NCBI GenBank assembly: GCA_022225965.2
Contig: JAKJXP020000001.1
Span: 1,116,001 to 1,180,000, forward strand
Reading direction: 5' to 3'
Origin: Diatrype stigma
Taxonomy: Eukaryota > Ascomycota > Sordariomycetes > Xylariales > Diatrypaceae
DNA: 64,000 bases
The notes beneath the pieces are model-generated. The model worked only from the letters and a program-made list of their open reading frames with translations, was not told where the DNA came from and did not search any database. Positions 56,719 through 64,000 of this stretch are shown here, piece by piece (the stretch's first letter is position 1; each line of letters starts with the position of its first letter). A program made the position numbers and the translations under genes.

Positions 56719-59700
56719 ATGGCAGATTTCGATAGAAACGTGCTGGAATTCTACCAGCTAGCGACTCCATTCCCATCAGAGTGGCCCGCCGACAAAGACA
56801 AAAGCGACGATTCCGACAGCGAACAAGAGCAGCAGAAGAAGGCTAAATTGAACCGCCGGAAATCAAGATACCAGGCCCTCGAAAGAGCTGTCAGTAATCG
56901 CGCCAGCATTATTACCGGGTCTGAGAAGTCCGCAAGTGGTGTCAGCAATCTGGTCCAGAGGGACGAGCCCGATCCCTTGGGCACCACAGAAAGTGTAGTC
57001 AGAACTTTGAGGCAGTTCGGGGTTCCGATCCAAGATGACCCCCGCTTGCGTACGTTGCGTCCTCTCCCGATAGATCAGCGCGGCTAGGCTCATGTTGTAT
57101 ACTTTAGGGAATCGCTTCTTGCTGTCCTCGACAAGTTTCTCGCCTGCCTTATTCCTGTCTCAGATGCATGCGACAGCCGACACAGAGTCGCTACTTACTG
57201 GCCTCGATATCTTATCCAAGTCCATAGACCAGAAGTCCGCATCGCTCAAAGTGTTGGTGGAATCGAACTTCGAGCGCTTCGTCCGCGCTAAGGCCACTAT
57301 CGACAATGTTTACAAAGAAATGAAATACCGTGGTGCTGAGCCGCCTTCTCCTACTCGTGCTCGTGGCCATTCGCGACATGCGAGTAGATCCAGTTTCAGG
57401 AGTAGTTCCGTTGGTGTGGGAGGAGGTTTGGCATCAAACCAACCAGCAGCTGCGCTTCTTAGTGAGAACAGGAAGAAGAACGCACTGCTCAAAGAGAGTG
57501 ACTACGGTGTGATGGGTATCAAAACCCCATTGCTGGATGTTTCTGCAAAAGCTGAAGATGTCTGGGGTCCGGCGCTTGGTGGTCGCGAGAAGGAGGAGAA
57601 TCTGAAGACCGTCTCTACAGCCGTTGATCGTTATAGGGAATACATCGAAGCCAGCTCCAACATCGCCGACAGTATCAAGCGGAAAGACTATGAAGCATTA
57701 GTGGAGGAGTACACGCGCGCGCGCAAATTTGCAGACGATGCACGGAAATTGGTCCAAGACCTTGGTTCGACTCCACCCAGCGAAACGCAGACATATCAGA
57801 TCCTTCTGGCTGCCCGGATGTGGTACGATGTGGAAGAACAGATCCAAGCCTTCAAACGAGATGTGTGGAGGAAGTTAACGTCTCTCCACAATGTCTCAAA
57901 GACGGAAGCTAACATTGGGCATGCGCAAGACCAGCATATGGAACTAATTAGCTTGTTGCTCGAACTTGGGGTCGAGGACAACCCGATATGGGTATGGCTC
58001 TTAAGTAGATATGACTACCTCAAAGGCAAAATCACGACATTCGCAGAGCGATCCAAGGTGGAGATCGAGGTGCTCAGGCGCCGACTGGCAAATGTCGAGA
58101 GACCGTCACCCCAGCTTGTGGCGTCGCATCTACGGGCCCTCGCACGGCAGTCAGTGGAGAGCAAACCGTCTGGCCTGGACACACCTGACGTTATTGAACT
58201 ATGGGAGAAGATGATGGCATTTCTGACCGGACTTATCTCGGGAAACCAGGGGATTCTTGGAGAGGTCTTGGAGTTTTGGCAGACAGTCGAGAGCTTCGTC
58301 GAAGGCAGGGCACAGATATCGTTGCCCACCGGGTTGAACGGCGAGTCACGCAATCATCACAGGCTTTCGCAGCAAGGCACTATTGACCTACAAAAGGGGA
58401 CGGTGGAGCTTGTCGATATGATTCGCGCTTACATCTTCGAATTCTTCGCCGGCGCCCCGCCAGAAGACATCTCACTATTATTTTCACCCCTGCCGCCGTC
58501 GCCTGGCACACCGGCATCGGCCGGCTTAACTCCTACGCGAGATCCACGCTTCAACTTCGACGAAAACAACCAGCCACCCCCCTCTCCCAGGCGTGGCGAA
58601 ACATGGGAGAAGTTTGCTTTCTGGCCCCCGACCTCCAACTCTATCAGTGGAGTTCATTACCTCTCCAAGATGCTCGTCTTAGTGGGCTCTGGGGCATCTG
58701 AGATGGCAAGCGTAGCCCCCGTAGGTAAAGGCGACCCGAAGCAGCTAGAGATGTTGAAGACGCTGGTTGGCGCAGCACGTGAGAGGTGCGTTACTGCTCT
58801 CTGCGCTGCTTGGAATAAGGATGCCGAGAATATCAAGTTTGTCGAGGATTGGAAGCGTTCTAAAGAGGCCGGGGATGTAACGTGTATGCCAGCATGTTTT
58901 GCGGCCTTCGAAGGTGCTTTGCTTGGTGGGATGCAGAAGATATTATACATCTCAGAGGCGATGTCTAAGCCTGGCGCTGGGGATATCGTCCTTCCACCAC
59001 CTACAAAGTTGCTACAAATGGTCCGGAGTCAGTATGTGACAACGCTGTATAAAGCGCTTAGTGGCATGGTTGAGAACGCGGAGAAGGCCGTGAAGAAGGC
59101 CGATGATGAATGGACCAACGATATAGACGCACCGGCCAGGTTCGATAGCGACAGGGCTTCGCGGATCGTCGACGCGAGCACTGTCGATGCCGGTGATAGG
59201 GTGAGTTGTGATTATTTACCATTATGCGTATACAACATTGCTAACTTTTTCAACAGAACGTCCGCATGCTTCTCACTTTGAGCAACCTCCAAGCACTGCG
59301 CTCGCAGGTAGTACCGAATCTCAATGGACAGTTCGAGAACGCTTTCTCGGTCAAGCTTACAGACGAGTCTAAAACGATCCGGGACGTCCTCGGGCAGATT
59401 GACGCGCGGCTTTTCCAAAGCTACACCAAGCCGTCGATCGAAACACTGCGGCAGATCATCCGGGCAGGGATCGCGGACCCCGGCTGGGCCCCGGCGGCCT
59501 CCGCCGCGGCCGAGGTGCGCCCATACGTGTATGAGGCGCTTCTGACGCTGGTGCTGGTGCACACGCAGGTGTCGACGACGGCCCCTACGCTCGCGAGCCA
59601 GGTGCTGTCATACCTGCTGGAGCAGACGAGCCGGGAGCTGCTGGAGGCGTTCCGCGCAAGCAGCGAGCAGCGCTTTGACCTGGCGGCGCTCACGCAGGCG

Positions 59701-60033
59701 ACGCTCGACGTCGAGTTTGTCGCCCAGACCCTAAGCCAGTACACGACGGAGCGTGCCTCGGCCCTCCAGGCCGAGCTTTATGCCCTGCTCGACGCCCGCA
59801 CCGACAACCAGGCCCGCGCCGCCCTCCAGGACCACCTCCCCGCCATGCGCGACGTCCTCAAGCGCCTCCGCGACCAGTCCCGCACCGAGTTCGCGTGCTT
59901 TAAGAGGCCGCGCCGGACCCCCACGGGAGGAATTGGGAGTGCAGGCACAGGCGCAGGTTTCAGCGTAGGGGGAAGAGGGGCGGCGGGGACGCCCACACAG
60001 TCACAATTCCTGGAGCGCACGGCGACGGGCTAG
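56719..60033 (+). CDS. sec5: Exocyst complex component Sec5
   Basis: Sec5 is one of eight exocyst subunits that tether secretory vesicles to the plasma membrane, mainly at the hyphal tip. Exons 56719-57049, 57108-59200 and 59257-60033 give 1066 aa; introns are 58 and 56 nt and phases fit. Start ATGGCAGAT follows a CT/CA-rich leader. The N-terminal Sec5 signature runs DFDRNVLEFYQLATPFPSEW, then RFLLSSTSFSPALFLSQMHA, TGLDILSKSIDQKSASLKVLVESNFERFVRAKATIDNVYKEM, the classic Sec5 N-terminal coiled-coil. The rest is helical, with the exocyst CATCHR-type body and LSNLQALRSQVVPNLNGQFENAF in the C-terminal part. The last part (59480 on) is notably GC-rich and ends in a Gly-rich tail before a TAG. The frame stays open after that stop. 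Confidence 0.93.
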
Positions 60034-60765
60034 GCAGTCGTTCGTCTTGTACGGGTGGATGAGGACGAGGAAGAGCAGAAACAAAGGGGGCGGAAAGAGA
60101 AAGAGGACAAGAATGATAATGAGGACGACGATGAGGGTGATAAGGAAGCGGAGGGGAAGGGGCAGGGGCAGGGACCGGTGGCTCATGACAACAGCAGTGG
60201 AAGAGCAGTAGAGGAAGAAGTAGAAAACGGAGGAGGACCCAAGATGACAAAGAAGACCATCTGCACCTTCCCTGGCAGGGCCCCTTACCGTTTCACCACC
60301 ACACCGTTCGTTAAGTTCTTCGAGTCGAAGTCGGGATCGAATTTGAAAGGGACTTCGACCTCGCCATCTCCGTTCGACGGCCCTTCTCTCGACCTCCTCG
60401 AGCCTGATTCCGGCCGCGTCGTGAAGTCGCTTTTGGAGGAACCGCCCGAGCCGTCACCGCTGCAGAATTTTGTCTCTGCCCCTGCCCCTAGTACCACTTT
60501 TACCGCATTTGACCAAATCACATCTACTGCGTTTGCACCTGTGCCTACGTCTTCAACGACGCCCACGCCTACACTACGCACGTCATCTACTTCTTCCGCA
60601 TCTGCTGTTGCGCCTGTGGCTATGGCCATGGCTACGCCGCAGACGCAGGCGCCGGCGCAGGTGCAGCCAGGCGAACCTACGAGAGGTGTTAGGGGCGGTG
60701 CTGTTGTTGGGGAGAAGAAAAAGAAGATACGGTGGATGAGCGAGCGCAGTAGCAGCGGCACCTAA
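60034..60765 (+). other. Open extension in the Sec5 frame (243 codons after the TAG)
   Basis: Right after the Sec5 TAG (60031-60033) the same frame continues with no stop for 243 codons, to a TAA at 60763. It starts AVVRLVRVDEDEEEQKQRG, is acidic to about residue 60, then reads MTKKTICTFPGRAPYRFTTTPFVKFF and becomes Ser/Thr/Pro-rich, ending KKKIRWMSERSSSGT. The first in-frame ATG is 60244, giving a possible 173-aa protein. It may be a separate small gene, a stop-readthrough tail of Sec5, a terminal exon reached by unseen splicing, or chance. The frame has the look of real coding sequence in its middle third. I recognise no family. Confidence 0.4.
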
Positions 60766-62090
60766 ATCTCGTATGCAGGAACGAATGATATCCGTATCAG
60801 GCTCTATAATATATATATACGCCGGATCCCTTGAGGCAACCCAGTGCGGTGCAGGGGTCGGGTAGGAGGTTCATGGCATGGGGAGCTATCGAGTGAAAGG
60901 CACAGAAAAAAGGAACACTTCAACGTGTATGTGGTTCTTCACTGGCTGATTGATTTGTATACTTAGCGAGTTTAATACCTGCAGACAGTTTGATCGCAAC
61001 TCAGGCAGGCTGGCTAAGTGACGAAGTGGTTACGTTATATATAGCAAGCATTCATGGTCGGTCAGCAAGTATTTGATTACCACATGCATTGACTATGTTG
61101 CTATACACAAGTAGTTGATCGTTCATGCATGTGAAGCATCTAGACTGTACCTAATTGCTCCTGATATTACGTACGTATCTAATACCACGAGCACCATCTG
61201 TCTGCACCAAATAGGTAGGCATGTGAGATATACCAAGGACGCCCCAACTCTGCTACAGCTTCATTCACTATTGAGTAAGCAGGTATACAAGACGGTAGGC
61301 AGTAGCGTGGTATCTATACATTGATCGACCCAAGCAATCGTCCAATTATTTAGGCATTTATTTCATCCATTCAGCTTCCATCATTATGTCATCTAGGTAG
61401 GTAGGTACTTAGGTGTAGTTTGGGAAGGATTGCCGCCAGAGGAACGCCTAGGTAGTGTAGTGTACTTAGTTACTCGATTCCAAACAAAATCCGAACTGAT
61501 CCGATAAGATTTCGGGTTCGCAAGAAAAGCAGGTGTCCAAGCGGAAACCGCTTTTTTCTCACAGGGGTATCGATCCCTTCCTTCTCTGTATATAACAAGA
61601 ACAAGAACCAGAAAGAAGCCTTCCTTCCATTCCATCCTTCCGTCCCGTCCCGTCGCCCAATTTCTTTTTTGGCATTATCTCATTAGCTCATTATTCGTAA
61701 CCCAACGAAAACCAGCCAGGCAGAGACAGTGAGTGGATGGTCTCCGTCGAAGCCAAAGCCGCATCGTATTGCCGTGTCCCTTTTCCGCTGTCCGAAGGAT
61801 TCTGTGTTCTCTTTTCTTTTCTTTTCTCGTCCTCGCTAGTCCTTTCCCCGACACATCTCCTCTAGCGATTTCGAGACTCCGTAGCCAAATTCGTGAGAAC
61901 GCCCTGAGATTGAAAAGCCGCGTGAGCGGTACCTCGTTGTTTTGTATGACGTGCCTGTATCTATCTATGTTTATGGGGGTGTTCGTTGCAAAGCTGGTAA
62001 AACGAGAGTAAAACTCATTACGACTAGTCCGACGGCTAGGTTTGACAAGGAGAACCCAGGTATCAAGTATTATCACCTCGAAGTAAGTCT
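60766..62090. other. Intergenic between convergent ends
   Basis: About 1.3 kb between the Sec5-side frame and the zinc-cluster gene. It contains AT-rich stretches, a TAGGTAGGTAGGT motif at 61393-61410 and TTCCATTCCATCC / CGTCCCGTCCCGTC runs near 61620-61655. No gene is supported; the frames at 61675-62094 look like chance. Confidence 0.55.
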
Positions 62091-64000
62091 TCAAGGCATT
62101 AGAAGAGGTGCGCAGAACAGGAATTCCAAGGACCGAGAGTCTGTCGGCTGGAAGTGGTTCTCTTCATGGCGCATACGCAAGAAGGTAGCTAGTGAAAACA
62201 TCAGTTAGTATTCTTTCTCTAAAAGGGGAGTATGTGACGCATAATCAGAGATACTCACGTGTGATGTTGAGATCCTGAAAGTACTTCCGAACCACAGGAT
62301 CTTCATCTGATGTCGTGATCGGAGAGTCGGCGTCGGCGGCAGAGGTCTTCGGGAGAATGTGACGGATACCAAGGAGCAACCGCAGCAGGTCACAGAGGCC
62401 GTGCCCCTGTGTCGTGTACTCGCTCGGCGCCTTCTCCAACGGCCACTTCGGACGCAAGTTCTCTTGTTCCCAGGCTTTAAACGCCCAGGTGGTCTTCTCT
62501 ACGCAGTTGAGGAAAAGCAAAACAGTGAGAAACATGGGGAACCCCAGCTTGATCTTGCCGTCCTGCAGGTTACGCTGAATTCCGTTGAGTAGGCTTTTGC
62601 TAGCTGCCGCTGCTTTGCGTTCAGCTCCTGCGGTCAGTTGCATACTGATGTTCGTGTACGGCTCGCTATCCGCCTCGTCCTTGATCCAGTAGTCTTCGAC
62701 ATCATCTTGGGGTGATTTGGCTAATATGGTCCACCCACGCTCGCGATCCATCATTTCTACCATTCCCCAGAGCTCGAGAGACCTTCGCAGTAGTTCGTCG
62801 TTGGTGTTCTCTATGACTTGGACGGCGGTTTCCAAAGTAACGCGAACATACGGTGACACTTCGGCTTTGATCAGGTCGGTAAGAACCTGGCGCATATATA
62901 TCTCCACCTTTGCTGGGACATCCTCCTTGTCATTATCAAGCAGGATTACTGGGCCGGGAGCCACGTTCTCGACGCCATCCTGCTCCAAATTGATTTGATG
63001 GCCTTGGAGGACCTGGAAGGTGGCCTTATGCCCGGTGTCAGGAAAATGCGAAACCTCCACATGAACACTATTATTCGAGAGGCGATGGGAGATTTTATAG
63101 CCATTAACCCGTCGCTGGGACATGACTATCTGCACACCGGCTGAATATATGTCTATATATTCGGAAAGTCTCGTGCGAACACATCCGGTGCGCCAGACCC
63201 GAGGAGATAGTACCTTCTTGCACGTGTCGCATGGTGTACCCTTGGAGCATGTCTTGCGAAGGATGCGGCATCGAATACAGGCACCGATGCGGCGGACCTC
63301 CTGTACCTCCTTCCGACGATCGGTATCGAATCGAGCCCGGCTATGGCGATGCCGCAGACTATCGCTTGTATCCATGCGAAAACCACCCTTATTGAAAGTC
63401 CCCGTCAAGTGCTGGTGGCCATGGTGGTGATTCACCGCTACCGGCCCGTGGATGTCGTTCGGAATGAGCGTCATGTTAGTCCAAGGCGAGATAGAATGAT
63501 GCGTGTTCTGGGGCGGTTGGGTTATAGCTGGCGGGTTAGGGGTAGGCGCTCTCTCGGGTTCTTGGTAGTCAATCATCATGTCGGGCGTTGTGGTGGCGGG
63601 GGTCACATGTTCGCTAACGGACTCCTGTGTGAGGAGCTGGGGATCAAGGAGGGTATCGTGTAGCCGGGCGGTTGCGGCCGCAGCAACGGAGGCGGCAGAG
63701 GCGGCAGAGGCGGCAGATTGCGCGTTCGAATCGACGGATTGGAGGAGCTCTCGAAGCCGCTCCTCGGCGCTAAGCTCGTGCTGTTGAGCAACAGATGCTG
63801 AGGACGATGTGTCTGCCATGGCAAATGTTAGTAACCGTGCCTTTAGTCAGAACATAACACTCTTCATAAACATACCCTCTGCCCTTTGCTCAGGGCGATC
63901 ATAGCCCATATTTTGACCATCTAAGGCAAATTGGTCATGGATATCGAAAGGATTGGTCCCCGCTGGTATGGAGGCAGAGGCTGAAGTCGTAGATGTTCCC
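62091..64000 (-). CDS. Zn2Cys6-type transcription regulator (5' end outside the window)
   Basis: Three exons are visible: from the right edge to 63876, 63812-62259 and 62188-62091. The first reads ..TSASASIPAGTNPFDIHDQFALDGQNMGYDRPEQRAE and joins DTSSSASVAQQHELSAEERLRELLQ. The cysteine cluster at 63279-63181 is C-x2-C-x6-C-x5-C-x2-C-x12-C (CIRCRILRKTCSKGTPCDTC...RVWRTGC); the last gap of 12 is longer than in the Gal4 type (6-8) and marks a separate subclass. No fungal-specific TF middle domain is evident; the rest is helical with NLQDGKIKLGFPMFLTVLLFLNC. I place the 3' junction at an acceptor preceded by a perfect TACTAAC branch point; an earlier acceptor at 62219-62220 would end the protein QKEY instead. 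The target genes are unknown. Confidence 0.85.

Noticed and set aside
1..64000. Secondary-metabolite or other functional gene cluster
   Set aside because: No backbone synthase, transporter or tailoring enzyme is present; the neighbours are unrelated housekeeping genes.

Overview
The window is nuclear DNA of a filamentous ascomycete (Pezizomycotina), most likely a Sordariomycete. The evidence is many protein-coding genes with short GT..AG introns (mostly 50-80 nt, one with a TACTAAC branch point), classic fungal families (Stu1/CLASP, Fyv7, a Zn2Cys6 factor, a LIM-RhoGAP, a long mitochondrial PPR protein), and intergenic DNA scattered with the palindrome CCTAGGTAGG. The species is not identified. 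I see no tRNA, rRNA, CRISPR array or bacterial-type operon.

Layout. At 0.1-8.5 kb are SRP68 (-), a divergent giant PPR protein (+) and a GNAT acetyltransferase (+). From 8.5 to 18.7 kb is a desert with only simple repeats. At 18.7-28.3 kb are a two-LIM RhoGAP (+, six exons), a DUF1295 membrane protein with an unusual N-terminal repeat array (-) and Fyv7 (-). At 29.8-42.3 kb are an Atos/FAM214-type protein (+), Stu1 (-, three exons), a basic-secretory-type metallopeptidase (+) and a membrane-anchored hypothetical (-). From 42.3 to 52.6 kb is a second desert holding one small two-exon gene, a 599-bp non-autonomous TIR element (MITE) and a possible zinc-cluster relic. At 52.6-64 kb are mitochondrial NAD-isocitrate dehydrogenase catalytic subunit IDH2 (-, five exons), an EEP-fold nuclease related to TDP2 (-), exocyst subunit Sec5 (+, three exons) with a long open frame after its stop codon, and a Zn2Cys6 regulator (-) that runs off the right edge.

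The genes are mostly unrelated housekeeping functions: co-translational targeting (SRP68), secretion (Sec5), cell polarity (RhoGAP), microtubules (Stu1), ribosome biogenesis (Fyv7) and mitochondrial expression and metabolism (PPR, IDH2). They do not form a metabolic cluster. The most unusual items are the AEQDRxGxWFGG repeats of the DUF1295 protein, the in-frame open extension behind Sec5, the MITE with its internal 9-bp satellite, and the 76-aa two-exon gene. I found no convincing multi-gene novel system.
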